A stretch of DNA of 64,000 nt from an uncultured Duncaniella sp. (lineage in GTDB: Bacteria > Bacteroidota > Bacteroidia > Bacteroidales > Muribaculaceae), in contig NZ_CAJTQC010000014.1 in NCBI RefSeq assembly GCF_910578445.1, positions 1 to 64,000 on the forward strand. The letters run 5' to 3'. Positions 1 through 7,554 of this stretch are shown piece after piece. Below the pieces are notes generated by a model. It was not told where the DNA came from. It did no database searches and was given only the letters and a program-made list of their open reading frames with translations. The translations under genes and the position numbers were made by a program. How positions within the stretch are numbered: the stretch's first letter is position 1; each line of letters opens with the position of its first letter.

Positions 1-37
1 CTTCACCGCTGTGAGGTTTGCTTCTCAAAAGCGAGTG

Positions 38-69
38 CAAAGGTAGGAACTTTCTGCATTCCCTCCAAA
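38..69 (-). promoter_or_regulatory. Bacteroidetes-type promoter reading left out of the window
   Basis: On the minus strand TTTG (66-69) and TACCTTTG (38-45) are separated by 20 bases, matching the -33/-7 pattern of the primary sigma factor of this phylum. It would transcribe a gene lying left of base 1, divergent from the DUF1460 gene. Confidence 0.6.
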
Positions 70-180
70 TTTTACATGGTATTTTAACAGAATTTTAACA
101 CTTAAGGACGTTTTCACAATATCTGATTACAGATTTTCACAATTACAGAATAAAAATATATACCATTACTTCTATTCGAT

Positions 181-211
181 TTTGAAATAAATAAAGATTT
201 GAGTAATTTTG
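181..211 (+). promoter_or_regulatory. Promoter of the DUF1460 gene
   Basis: TTTG at 181-184 and TAATTTTG at 204-211 are separated by 19 bases. The predicted transcript start is near 218, giving a leader of about 40 bases before the ATG at 261. Confidence 0.6.
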
Positions 212-260
212 GCCTTATAAAAAATGCTCTCCGCCAGTCTAATCAATAACCAAAAATCAC

Positions 261-1136
261 ATGCGAAAAATAACCACATTAATATATATAGCAATTTTGC
301 TACTCATACCTTTTTCATTGCGCGGAGTCACACCATCACAAATCAGATGGCACAACGAAAGCACCGATACAACAAAAATTACAAAACTGCTGATTAAAGC
401 CACCGACTTCAGTGCATCCACCCCCAACGAGCTCGTGGAATTTATCGGTAGACAATTCATCGGTGCTCAATATAAAGGCGGTTCTCTCGAAGGAGAGCCG
501 GAAACACTGACAATAAATCTTGACGAATTTGACTGTACAACATTTATAGAAACGGTATCAGCGCTTGCTCTGACCATAGAGGACAGGAAGAATTCATGGC
601 AGGATTTCGCCAATGTTCTCGAATCGATCCGCTACCGTCAAGGTGAAGCCAACGGCTACGCATCGCGTCTCCACTACTTCAGCGACTGGATTGTCACCAA
701 TACCCATCGTGGCTACATAAAAGAAGTGACCGATAGAATCCCCCAATCCGACTCGCAGATAAAGACGCTCGACTACATGTCGCAAAACCGCTCATCTTAT
801 CCAGCGTTGAAAGATTCGGCAACATTCGAAGGCATAAAGAATATGGAAGTCGGATACCGCTCACATAAATATCCATACATAAAGTCGACACGACTTACAT
901 CGAAACCGGTTATAAATGCACTGAAAGCAGGCGACATTGTAGCGCTCACAACAAAGGCCGGCGGATTAGACATCAGCCACGTCGGGCTTATCGTGATTGA
1001 GAAAGACGGGCCTCACCTTCTCCATGCATCATCTCGTGAAGGGAAAGTGGTAGTAGACAAATTAACCCTTGCGGAATACATGCGCAAATCACCCAACCTG
1101 ACAGGAATACGCGTCATCAGGTTGCAAGCCCAATAA
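261..1136 (+). CDS. DUF1460 domain protein, NlpC/P60-like amidase fold
   Basis: Predicted exported protein of 291 residues with a signal peptide at about 1-22. It resembles the DUF1460 family (N-acetylmuramoyl-L-alanine amidase-like), a papain-like fold related to NlpC/P60 enzymes. The likely nucleophile is Cys92 in the motif DEFDCTTFIE, and the likely catalytic histidine is His240 in DISHVG. Family members are thought to act on peptidoglycan or other amide-bearing envelope substrates; the substrate here cannot be told from sequence. It is a single-gene unit: its own promoter lies upstream, and a strong inverted repeat separates it from the convergent sigma-54 activator gene. The ATG at 261 is directly followed by the signal peptide, so the start looks sound. 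Confidence 0.8.
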   Translation: MRKITTLIYIAILLLIPFSLRGVTPSQIRWHNESTDTTKITKLLIKATDFSASTPNELVEFIGRQFIGAQYKGGSLEGEPETLTINLDEFDCTTFIETVSALALTIEDRKNSWQDFANVLESIRYRQGEANGYASRLHYFSDWIVTNTHRGYIKEVTDRIPQSDSQIKTLDYMSQNRSSYPALKDSATFEGIKNMEVGYRSHKYPYIKSTRLTSKPVINALKAGDIVALTTKAGGLDISHVGLIVIEKDGPHLLHASSREGKVVVDKLTLAEYMRKSPNLTGIRVIRLQAQ

Positions 1137-1146
1137 AGAAACCCCA

Positions 1147-1227
1147 ATAATCATAAAATATAAGCCCCGGCCTACCGATGTGTGAAGTTCACATACGATA
1201 TAGCCGGGGCTTATATTTTATGATTAT
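1147..1227. terminator. Bidirectional terminator
   Basis: Perfect 25-base arms (1147-1171 and 1203-1227) with A/T-rich outer ends enclose a smaller TGTGAA/TTCACA hairpin. It lies between two convergent genes and could stop transcription from both sides. Confidence 0.8.
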
Positions 1228-1241
1228 GCGATAAAAAAGAT

Positions 1242-2507
1242 TTACAGGTCTATTCCATAGTCTTTAATTTTACGATAGAGCGTCCTCTCTGAAATATTCA
1301 GCTCGCGAGCAGCCTCCTTACGCTTACCGCCGTTACGCTCAAGTGCTCGACGGATAGTGTCACGCTCAGTATCTTCAAGCGTGACAGGAGAAGACTGCAC
1401 AGCCACTACATCGCTGACACTCCCCGACGGATTTCCCGAGGGAGGGAACGAGGATGAAAACGGCTGAAATTTCACAATCGATCTCACCGAGCTTTCCGCT
1501 CCTCGAGGCAAAACATCCTCTACCGACTGGAAACCACCTGAAGGAACATTGCGCGACGAAGCCCCAAGTTCATCAATGCGTATATTGAGCGCCTCTATCT
1601 GGCGCTGAAGTCTCAGAATCATGCCAAACAAAGCATCCCGTTCCGATTCATACTCATGAGCGCTCTCGACATGGTGGGCAACCGGGGTGTAGTTCATCGA
1701 GCCTTCAGGAAGAAAATTCCCCACGATTTCAGCATCAATTGTATTGCCCGATTCGAACAGCGCAATCTGCTCGACGACATTTTTCAGCTGACGGACATTA
1801 CCGGGCCACCGATAGCGCAACAACGCCGAACGCGCCGAATCGTCAAACGAAATCGAAGGCATTGTGTAGCGCTCCGCAAAATCAGCGACAAACTTACGTG
1901 CAAGAAGCGCAATGTCGTTGCCTCGGTCACGCAATGGTGGAATCTGGATTGAAACAGTCGACAGACGATAGTACAAATCTTCGCGGAAACGGCCTTCAGC
2001 GACAGCCTTTGCCATATCGACGTTGGTAGCGGCTACAATCCTGACATTCGACCTCTGGACAGCGGACGAACCGACCTTTATGAACTCACCGCTTTCAAGC
2101 ACGCGCAAAAGGCGCGCCTGAGTGGTCAGCGGAAGTTCGGCCACCTCGTCAAGAAAAATCGTACCGCCGTCGGCCTCTTCGAAATAACCTTTTCGCGAAG
2201 ATATAGCCCCTGTGAACGAACCTTTCTCATGGCCGAAAAGCTCTGAATCGATAGTGCCCTCAGGAATCGCGCCACAGTTGACAGCAATATACTTGGAATG
2301 TTTGCGCGATGAAAATCCATGTATGATTTTTGGGAAAAACTCTTTGCCAGAACCGCTTTCGCCGGTTACTAACACCGAAAGGTCTATCGGAGCGACCTGT
2401 ATGGCACGCGAGACAGCAGCGATAAGCCCGGGGGCATTACCGACGATGCCGTAGCGCTGTTTGGCCTGTAAGATTTCGGCAGGGAGTTCCTGAAGATTAA
2501 GCTGCAT
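1242..2507 (-). CDS. Sigma-54-dependent transcriptional activator, Fis family, no receiver domain
   Basis: Protein of 421 residues. The AAA+ sigma-54 interaction domain fills about residues 18-250, with Walker A GESGSGKE (about 49-56), the sigma-54 contact loop in the variant form GSFTGA (about 96-101; the usual form is GAFTGA) and Walker B GGTIFLDE (about 114-121). A linker rich in Ser, Pro and Gly follows, then a Fis-type helix-turn-helix at about 381-421. There is no receiver, GAF or PAS domain at the N-terminus, so activity is not obviously set by phosphorylation or a ligand. The ATPase domain starts almost at residue 20. It lies 40 bases downstream of the acyltransferase gene on the same strand and is probably cotranscribed with it. 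Target promoters are unknown. Confidence 0.85.
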   Translation of the reverse strand: MQLNLQELPAEILQAKQRYGIVGNAPGLIAAVSRAIQVAPIDLSVLVTGESGSGKEFFPKIIHGFSSRKHSKYIAVNCGAIPEGTIDSELFGHEKGSFTGAISSRKGYFEEADGGTIFLDEVAELPLTTQARLLRVLESGEFIKVGSSAVQRSNVRIVAATNVDMAKAVAEGRFREDLYYRLSTVSIQIPPLRDRGNDIALLARKFVADFAERYTMPSISFDDSARSALLRYRWPGNVRQLKNVVEQIALFESGNTIDAEIVGNFLPEGSMNYTPVAHHVESAHEYESERDALFGMILRLQRQIEALNIRIDELGASSRNVPSGGFQSVEDVLPRGAESSVRSIVKFQPFSSSFPPSGNPSGSVSDVVAVQSSPVTLEDTERDTIRRALERNGGKRKEAARELNISERTLYRKIKDYGIDL

Positions 2508-2547
2508 GCCTTCTGAATTATAAAAATTATATCTGACGATGACTGTA

Positions 2548-3396
2548 CTATTTTATAGCCTTGAGCGAATATGTGCGTTGACGAAGGAAATCGCTCAGTT
2601 CCTTCAGCGAGCCGGAATGGGCCTCGATTTCCTCCACAGTGATAGGGTCGCCGACAGAAATATGAAGTGTATCGTTCTTGCGACGGAAAACTTCGGCCGG
2701 CAGACGGAGCGTGCGGAGTTGCCAACTGATAATGCCAAGCATACGGAACCACCAGCTGTTGTAGCCGTGGAAGAATATCGGAATCACCGGGACTTTGAGC
2801 TGCTGAATGAGACGAATCACAGATTCACGCCACTCTCGGTCCTCGAACCTGAGATGCTTGTTGTAATTGCCGACCGCACCGGCAGGGAAGAAACCGATAG
2901 GATGCCCCTTGCGCACCTGCATGATCGCTTCTTTGATTCCCTTCATCGACACAGCTTTCTTAGCAGGATCGTCGCTCGCAGTCTGATCGACAGCAATGAA
3001 ATTCGGACGCATGGCCACTATGTAGTTCAGAATCATATTGACCATGACCTTGAAATCAGGACGGCGACGGCCGATGATGTCGATAAGCGTAATTCCGTCA
3101 AGCGCGCCGAAAGGATGATTGCTTATGGTAATGAAAGCTCCTTCGGGAAGGTTGTCGAGCACCTTCTCATTGTCAATCCGCAATTTTATATTAAGGTCTT
3201 CAAGCAATCCACGGCAGAATTGCGGGCCGGGAGTGTCAAAATTGTGGTCATGAATCCAATTGACCTTGTCAATATCCAGCAGCTTCATAAACCAATTGAC
3301 AAGACGGCGCTTGCCATTAAGGAAAGGAGCCATCTTAACTATATCATCATAGTCAAGCACAGTGCGCTTGACAGCGGTAGTTTCATTAGTTTCCAT
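2548..3396 (-). CDS. PlsC-like lysophospholipid acyltransferase family protein
   Basis: Protein of 282 residues from the ATG at 3394-3396; an upstream in-frame start would add 50 residues that overlap the promoter region and look non-coding. The acyltransferase signature is HPFGALD, an HX5D form of the usual HX4D catalytic motif, followed by the acceptor-side motif FFPAGAVGNYN in place of FPEG. Such proteins move an acyl group from acyl-ACP or acyl-CoA to a lipid acceptor at the inner membrane, and HX5D members are often annotated as hemolysin-like or as ornithine/glycine-lipid acyltransferases. The exact acceptor is unknown. It is divergent from serine palmitoyltransferase, which suggests but does not prove a role in amino-lipid or sphingolipid metabolism. 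The sigma-54 activator follows in the same direction. Confidence 0.75.
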   Translation of the reverse strand: METNETTAVKRTVLDYDDIVKMAPFLNGKRRLVNWFMKLLDIDKVNWIHDHNFDTPGPQFCRGLLEDLNIKLRIDNEKVLDNLPEGAFITISNHPFGALDGITLIDIIGRRRPDFKVMVNMILNYIVAMRPNFIAVDQTASDDPAKKAVSMKGIKEAIMQVRKGHPIGFFPAGAVGNYNKHLRFEDREWRESVIRLIQQLKVPVIPIFFHGYNSWWFRMLGIISWQLRTLRLPAEVFRRKNDTLHISVGDPITVEEIEAHSGSLKELSDFLRQRTYSLKAIK

Positions 3397-3419
3397 AAAG
3401 TTGAATTCTTTTAAGAGCG

Positions 3420-3427
3420 CAAAATTA
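3420..3427 (-). promoter_or_regulatory. Candidate -7 element for the acyltransferase gene
   Basis: TAATTTTG on the minus strand, 23 bases upstream of the chosen ATG. No TTTG is visible at the expected -33 distance, so support is partial. It favours the shorter reading of the acyltransferase. Confidence 0.35.
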
Positions 3428-3574
3428 GCAAAAATCCAGCAATTACATGGTATGGCCCGGTTTATTAGCCCAAAACAAGGGAAAAATCGCACAAATATGA
3501 CACGACAAAAGCCCTGTTTCGTAAAATTAACAATTAAATTACGCACAAAAAGTATAAAAATGTGAAAAAATTCC

Positions 3575-3582
3575 TACCTTTG
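3575..3582 (+). promoter_or_regulatory. Candidate -7 element for serine palmitoyltransferase
   Basis: TACCTTTG, the most common form of the -7 box in this window, 57 bases before the ATG at 3640. The -33 region is A-rich without a clear TTTG. Confidence 0.5.
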
Positions 3583-3639
3583 CGCACTGCAAAATAAAGC
3601 ATAGTCATATAGTCTAACAGCGGAAGCAAGTTACCGATT

Positions 3640-4827
3640 ATGAATTTACTACAGAAAAAATTATCCAAATACACAGCGCCTCAGGAAGCCAAAGCGGCCG
3701 GAGTTTACCCTTATTTCCGCGCAATTTCAAGCGAACAGGACCCTGAGGTCATCATCAACGGTAAAAAAGTGCTGATGTTCGGTTCTAACTGTTACACAGG
3801 CCTTGTCAACGACCCACGTATAAAAGAAGCCGCCATCGAAGCAACCCGCAAATACGGCACGGGATGTGCCGGATCTCCATTCCTTAACGGAACACTTGAC
3901 ATCCATAAGGAACTCGAAGCAAAGCTCGCTGAATATATAGGAAAAGAAGACGTTATGGTCTACTCTACCGGTTTTGAGGTCAACCTTGGCGTTGTTTCCT
4001 GCCTTACCGGCCGTGAGGACTATATCCTCTGGGACGAACAGGACCACGCTTCAATCATCGAAGGACGTCGTCTTTCATTCAGCCAGCAGTTCAAGTATAA
4101 ACACAACGACATGGAGTCGCTCGAAAAGCAGCTCCAGAAGTGTGCTCCCGACAAAGTGAAACTCATCGTCAGCGACAGTGTGTTTTCAATGGAAGGCGAC
4201 GTTGCCAACATCCCTGCGATGGTTGAGCTTGCAAAGAAATATGATGCCAGCCTCATGATTGACGAAGCACACGGCATCGGCGTGTTCGGCGAAGGCGGCC
4301 GCGGACTTGTACATCACTACGGCATGTCTGACGATGTAGACCTCATAATGGGAACATTCTCCAAATCATTCTCATCACTCGGAGGATTCATCGCCACAAA
4401 CAAGGAAGTCACCAACTATCTCCGCCACCACTCACGCTCATACATATTCACTGCGAGCATCACACCTGCATCAACAGCAGCAGCCCTCAAGGCTCTTGAA
4501 ATCATGCAGACCGAGCCGGAACGTCAGGAAAACCTCTGGAAGCTCACAAACCACGCGCTGGACGGCTTCCGCTCACAGGGATTTGAAATCGGCAACACAT
4601 CCACCCCGATTATCCCCCTCTTCATCCGCGACGACTTCAAGACTTTCGCAATCACCCACGACCTTCTCGAAGAAGGCATCTTCGTCAACCCCGTGGTTTC
4701 GCCGGCCGTAGCCCCAACCGACACTCTCATCCGCTTCTCACTCATGGCTACGCACACAATGGAGCAGGTCGACCGCGCTCTTGAAACAATCACACGCATA
4801 TTCCGCAAATACGATATCCTCCACTGA
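3640..4827 (+). CDS. spt: Serine palmitoyltransferase (PLP-dependent alpha-oxoamine synthase)
   Basis: Protein of 395 residues, a soluble homodimer type of the alpha-oxoamine synthase family. It joins L-serine and palmitoyl-CoA to 3-ketodihydrosphingosine, the first step of sphingolipid synthesis in Bacteroidales. Visible landmarks are His136 in WDEQDHAS (stacks on PLP), Asp208 and His211 in MIDEAHG, and the PLP lysine Lys242 in GTFSKSFSSLGG. Length and the N-terminal sequence MNLLQKKLSKYTAP resemble the Bacteroides enzyme closely. Close relatives include glycine C-acetyltransferase and 8-amino-7-oxononanoate synthase; the overall match favours the palmitoyltransferase. It is monocistronic, with its own promoter and a strong terminator. 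Confidence 0.85.
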   Translation: MNLLQKKLSKYTAPQEAKAAGVYPYFRAISSEQDPEVIINGKKVLMFGSNCYTGLVNDPRIKEAAIEATRKYGTGCAGSPFLNGTLDIHKELEAKLAEYIGKEDVMVYSTGFEVNLGVVSCLTGREDYILWDEQDHASIIEGRRLSFSQQFKYKHNDMESLEKQLQKCAPDKVKLIVSDSVFSMEGDVANIPAMVELAKKYDASLMIDEAHGIGVFGEGGRGLVHHYGMSDDVDLIMGTFSKSFSSLGGFIATNKEVTNYLRHHSRSYIFTASITPASTAAALKALEIMQTEPERQENLWKLTNHALDGFRSQGFEIGNTSTPIIPLFIRDDFKTFAITHDLLEEGIFVNPVVSPAVAPTDTLIRFSLMATHTMEQVDRALETITRIFRKYDILH

Positions 4828-4850
4828 TATCATTCCTGAAAAGGAAAAAC

Positions 4851-4910
4851 AATCCATAAAATCAGCGCCCCGTTTTCAATCGTGAAAACGGGGCGCTGAT
4901 TTTATGGATT
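4851..4910. terminator. Terminator after serine palmitoyltransferase, 28-base perfect arms
   Basis: Arms 4851-4878 and 4883-4910 are perfect complements around a 4-base loop, with a GC-rich core and A/T ends that give a U-tract in either direction. It could also stop a minus-strand transcript starting near 5011. Confidence 0.85.
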
Positions 4911-5109
4911 TACGTTAAAATAATAAGTGAATCATAGACAATCCAAATATCCATAAACAAAATCAATTAGATTAAGCAAAGGCCGGAGTATAGGGATGCG
5001 AATATTTCTATTCCCTGCAAAGATACACAATTTTCATAAATATACGAAATATTCACATAAAATATACACGGTATGCCATGATGCAGCCTTATGCTTGAAA
5101 GAAAACACC
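4911..5109. other. Non-coding stretch with a possible minus-strand small transcript
   Basis: No gene seen. A minus-strand TATCTTTG (5018-5025) fits a -7 box, though no TTTG lies at -33. A transcript from it would run about 150 bases to the 4851-4910 terminator, passing a small AGGGA/TCCCT hairpin. This is a weak small-RNA candidate. Confidence 0.25.
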
Positions 5110-5160
5110 CTGAAAAACTACGAGCCCCTCCCGTCGTCGAACAACGCCGGGAGGGGTTCG
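5110..5160 (-). terminator. Terminator of the yitT-like gene
   Basis: Arms 5121-5133 and 5148-5160 pair 13 bases with one wobble, and reading on the minus strand they are followed by TAGTTTTTC, a clear U-tract. Confidence 0.75.
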
Positions 5161-5182
5161 CAAAATATCGTCGCCTCGATCG

Positions 5183-6142
5183 TCAGGCTTTGACATCAGA
5201 GGCATTGGCCGCCGTAAGCTCAGGGTCGGCCTCTTCGCCAAGTTTCTTGCTCAGTTCATGATCAGCCTTCAGCTTGATACGGTCAAAACCCTGTCCGTAA
5301 ACACCGTTCACATTGCCTTGCGTGATAAAGGCATCCGGGTCGACATCTTTCACGATTCGGAAAATAGTCACCGATTCTGACTTACGGCTCACGATAAGCA
5401 ATATCTTCAGATGCTGTTTCGTATACCATCCCATACCGTCGAGCACCGTCACACCTCTTCGGCCGTACTTGTTGACGGCAGTCGCTATTTTTTCCCAGTG
5501 CTTCGAAATAATGATAAACTGGACTGCCTGCCTGTTGGTGTTGATCATGAGATCCACCATATATGTAAGGATGAAGAGCACAATGAAGCCATAGACCACC
5601 GTGGTGATGTTATGAAAAAAGAGATAGCTCGAAGATATAATCGCAAAATCGACATAGAGCATCGTGCGGCCGACCGAGACATTCGTCTTTTTGGCAACAA
5701 TCGCACCGACAATGTCCGTTCCGCCGGTGCTACCGTTATGTATGAACACGATTCCGAGAGCAAGACCGGAAAGCACCGAACCAATGCACACACACATGAA
5801 CGGCTGGTCCGGGACAAGTGGTCCGTCAAACAACGGAGGCATAAAAGTCACGACAATCGAAATCGCCGTCGCCCCATAGAGAGTCCTGTAGACAAAGGAA
5901 TGCCCGACAATCTTCCATGCAATAGCCAGCAATACCAGATTTATGGCATATTGGGTGATACCGATTGAATAAGGATTGCCCGTAAGGAAATAGACAATCG
6001 TGCCCAGACCGGTCACACCACCTATCACCACCTTTTCAGGAAGGATGAAAGCTGAAAAGCCAAATCCATAAATAAGGACTGCCAGCGTAATCATTATGTA
6101 GTCGCGACTCGACATCCATAATTGTTTTCTTGTAAAAGTCAT
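5183..6142 (-). CDS. YitT family membrane protein (DUF161 + DUF2179)
   Basis: Integral membrane protein of 319 residues. The N-terminal two thirds hold about five hydrophobic helices with the family pattern LPEKVVIGGVTGLGTI and GSTGGTDIVGAI, typical of YitT (DUF161). The C-terminal roughly 90 residues form the soluble DUF2179 domain (VTVLDGMGWYTKQ... VDPDAFITQGNVNGVYG). The biochemical function of the family is not established, and some members have been linked to transport. It is transcribed alone, divergent from rplM, with a good promoter at 6178-6209. A short charged tail rich in Glu, Ala and Asp ends the protein. Confidence 0.85.
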   Translation of the reverse strand: MTFTRKQLWMSSRDYIMITLAVLIYGFGFSAFILPEKVVIGGVTGLGTIVYFLTGNPYSIGITQYAINLVLLAIAWKIVGHSFVYRTLYGATAISIVVTFMPPLFDGPLVPDQPFMCVCIGSVLSGLALGIVFIHNGSTGGTDIVGAIVAKKTNVSVGRTMLYVDFAIISSSYLFFHNITTVVYGFIVLFILTYMVDLMINTNRQAVQFIIISKHWEKIATAVNKYGRRGVTVLDGMGWYTKQHLKILLIVSRKSESVTIFRIVKDVDPDAFITQGNVNGVYGQGFDRIKLKADHELSKKLGEEADPELTAANASDVKA

Positions 6143-6177
6143 TACTGCTATATTTGAACTGATGAATGATTACTTCG

Positions 6178-6209
6178 CAAATTTAAGTCATTTCATAATC
6201 ACCTCCAAA
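6178..6209 (-). promoter_or_regulatory. Promoter of the yitT-like gene
   Basis: Minus strand TTTG (6206-6209) and TAAATTTG (6178-6185) with a 20-base spacer, 36 bases upstream of the ATG. Confidence 0.65.
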
Positions 6210-6370
6210 TGATAGAGGCATATAACTTACCACCGGATGAAACCTTTTTTTCACCTTATATAATAATATGATGCAAAAAAGTCAGGTTTCGTAACGATTC
6301 TTTGCAAGCGCCCCCTGCTTGACTCGCAAAATAAACGACAAAGCAAAATGTTAAAGATTCATAAAACACA

Positions 6371-6401
6371 TTTGCTAATAGCCAAAAAATAACTACCTTT
6401 G
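6371..6401 (+). promoter_or_regulatory. Promoter of the rplM-rpsI-rpsB-tsf cluster
   Basis: TTTG (6371-6374), 19-base spacer, TACCTTTG (6394-6401). The predicted start near 6408 leaves a leader of about 100 bases before rplM. Confidence 0.75.
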
Positions 6402-6407
6402 CAGACC

Positions 6408-6510
6408 GATTATGTCCAATTAATAAACCCGACAGCCTCCGGCCTAAACTTTTGGCCAAGTCAAGCCTTGGAGATGTCAAAAGTAACTTTCTATTAATTA
6501 AACATTTAAC
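6408..6510 (+). promoter_or_regulatory. Structured leader of rplM, possible r-protein autoregulation site
   Basis: GACA (6431-6434) and CTCC (6437-6440) can pair with GGAG (6470-6473) and TGTC (6475-6478). Within this, GGCC/GGCC (6441-6444 with 6454-6457) and CAAG/CTTG (6457-6460 with 6467-6470) form short, partly competing hairpins, so the segment could fold as a branched element. L13 and other r-protein operons often carry such sites. The protein ligand here is inference. Confidence 0.4.
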
Positions 6511-6990
6511 GTGGATACTTTAAGCTACAAGACCATTACTCCCAACGCGCAGAGCGTTGAACACAACTGGGTCGTTATCGATGCTACCGATCAGGTGCTC
6601 GGTCGCCTTTGTGCCAAAGTCGCCTTGATTCTTCGTGGAAAGAACAAGCCCAGCTACTCACCCAACATCGAGTGCGGCGACAACGTAATCATCATCAATG
6701 CCGATAAGGTTCGTCTCACAGGCAAAAAGTGGACTGACCGCGAATATCTTTCATACACCGGCTATCCCGGCGGTCAGCGCGTCGCTACCCCCGAAATCAT
6801 GATGAAGAAATCGCTCAACAAGCACCTCAAGCCCGGCTATCACCCCCTCTTCATCAAGGTTGTGAAAGGCATGCTTCCCAAGAACCGTCTTGGTCGTGCA
6901 ATCATCGAAAACATGCACGTTTACAACGGTCCTAACCACCCCCACGAAGCACAGAATCCAGTACTTATCGACATTAACAAAATTAAATAA
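6511..6990 (+). CDS. rplM: 50S ribosomal protein L13 (uL13)
   Basis: Large-subunit protein of 159 residues, an early assembly protein that binds 23S rRNA. It starts with GTG at 6511. This start is supported because the opening MDTLSYKTI is the conserved Bacteroidetes N-terminus and no ATG is placed to serve instead. The family pattern WVVIDATDQVLGRLCAKVA and the later KVVKGMLPKNRLGRA are both present. It has a small C-terminal extension compared with the 142-residue E. coli protein. rpsI begins 7 bases downstream, so the two are translated from one transcript. The GTG start and the structured leader both suggest tuned initiation. Confidence 0.97.
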   Translation: MDTLSYKTITPNAQSVEHNWVVIDATDQVLGRLCAKVALILRGKNKPSYSPNIECGDNVIIINADKVRLTGKKWTDREYLSYTGYPGGQRVATPEIMMKKSLNKHLKPGYHPLFIKVVKGMLPKNRLGRAIIENMHVYNGPNHPHEAQNPVLIDINKIK

Positions 6991-6997
6991 TTGAAGA

Positions 6998-7384
6998 ATG
7001 GAATCAGTTAATGCAGTTGGCCGCCGTAAAGCTGCCGTAGCTCGCGTGATCGTTAAAGAAGGAAACGGTCAAATCACCATCAACAAACGTCCCCTCGATG
7101 TTTATTTCCCCTCTTCCATCCTTCAGTACATCGTTAAGCAGCCCCTGCTCACTCTCGAAGCAACCGAGAAATACGACATCAAGGTTAACCTCAACGGAGG
7201 TGGCTACAAGGGACAGGCAGAAGCTCTTCGTCTTGCTATCGCACGCGCACTTGTTAAGATCAACCCCGAAGACAAGCACGCACTCCGCGTCGAAGGCTTC
7301 ATGACCCGCGACCCGCGCGTCGTTGAACGTAAGAAGCCCGGTCGTCCCAAAGCACGCAAGCGCTTCCAGTTCTCAAAGCGTTAA
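6998..7384 (+). CDS. rpsI: 30S ribosomal protein S9 (uS9)
   Basis: Small-subunit protein of 128 residues. The N-terminus MESVNAVGRRKAAVARV and the conserved C-terminal tail RKKPGRPKARKRFQFSKR are diagnostic; the tail reaches the P-site tRNA anticodon in the ribosome. The core has the expected GGGYKGQAEALRLAIARAL. It follows rplM by 7 bases, the classic L13-S9 pair found in most bacteria. Downstream lies a 170-base structured gap before rpsB, so expression of the second half of the cluster may be set separately. Confidence 0.97.
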   Translation: MESVNAVGRRKAAVARVIVKEGNGQITINKRPLDVYFPSSILQYIVKQPLLTLEATEKYDIKVNLNGGGYKGQAEALRLAIARALVKINPEDKHALRVEGFMTRDPRVVERKKPGRPKARKRFQFSKR

Positions 7385-7554
7385 TATTTATCAGGAGCAT
7401 ATATGGCTCTCTTGCAGGCTCAGAGCTTAGAGCCTGACATCAATCGAAAGCCACGACGCTCCAAAGTGTTTAGTATCTAAACCGCCGAGATGGACACGTT
7501 CCCTACTCCACGGTTGTAATTTTCTAAAGAACGTAAACAACACCAAAACAGACA
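7385..7554 (+). promoter_or_regulatory. rpsB leader with conserved-looking hairpins
   Basis: CAGGCTC/GAGCCTG (7415-7421 and 7430-7436) is a perfect 7-pair hairpin, and GTTTAG/CTAAAC (7468-7473 and 7477-7482) a perfect 6-pair one. No TAnnTTTG promoter is seen in the gap, so it is probably an internal leader. S2 autoregulates rpsB-tsf in several phyla, and this could be its target (inference). Confidence 0.35.

Noticed and set aside
2539..3414. Plus-strand ORF of 291 codons overlapping the acyltransferase
   Set aside because: It is antisense to a conserved acyltransferase with clear catalytic motifs and has no recognisable motif of its own.
3640..4827. Glycine C-acetyltransferase or biotin-pathway synthase
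   Set aside because: The same fold, but the N-terminus and length resemble Bacteroides serine palmitoyltransferase, and there is no threonine dehydrogenase or bio gene nearby.
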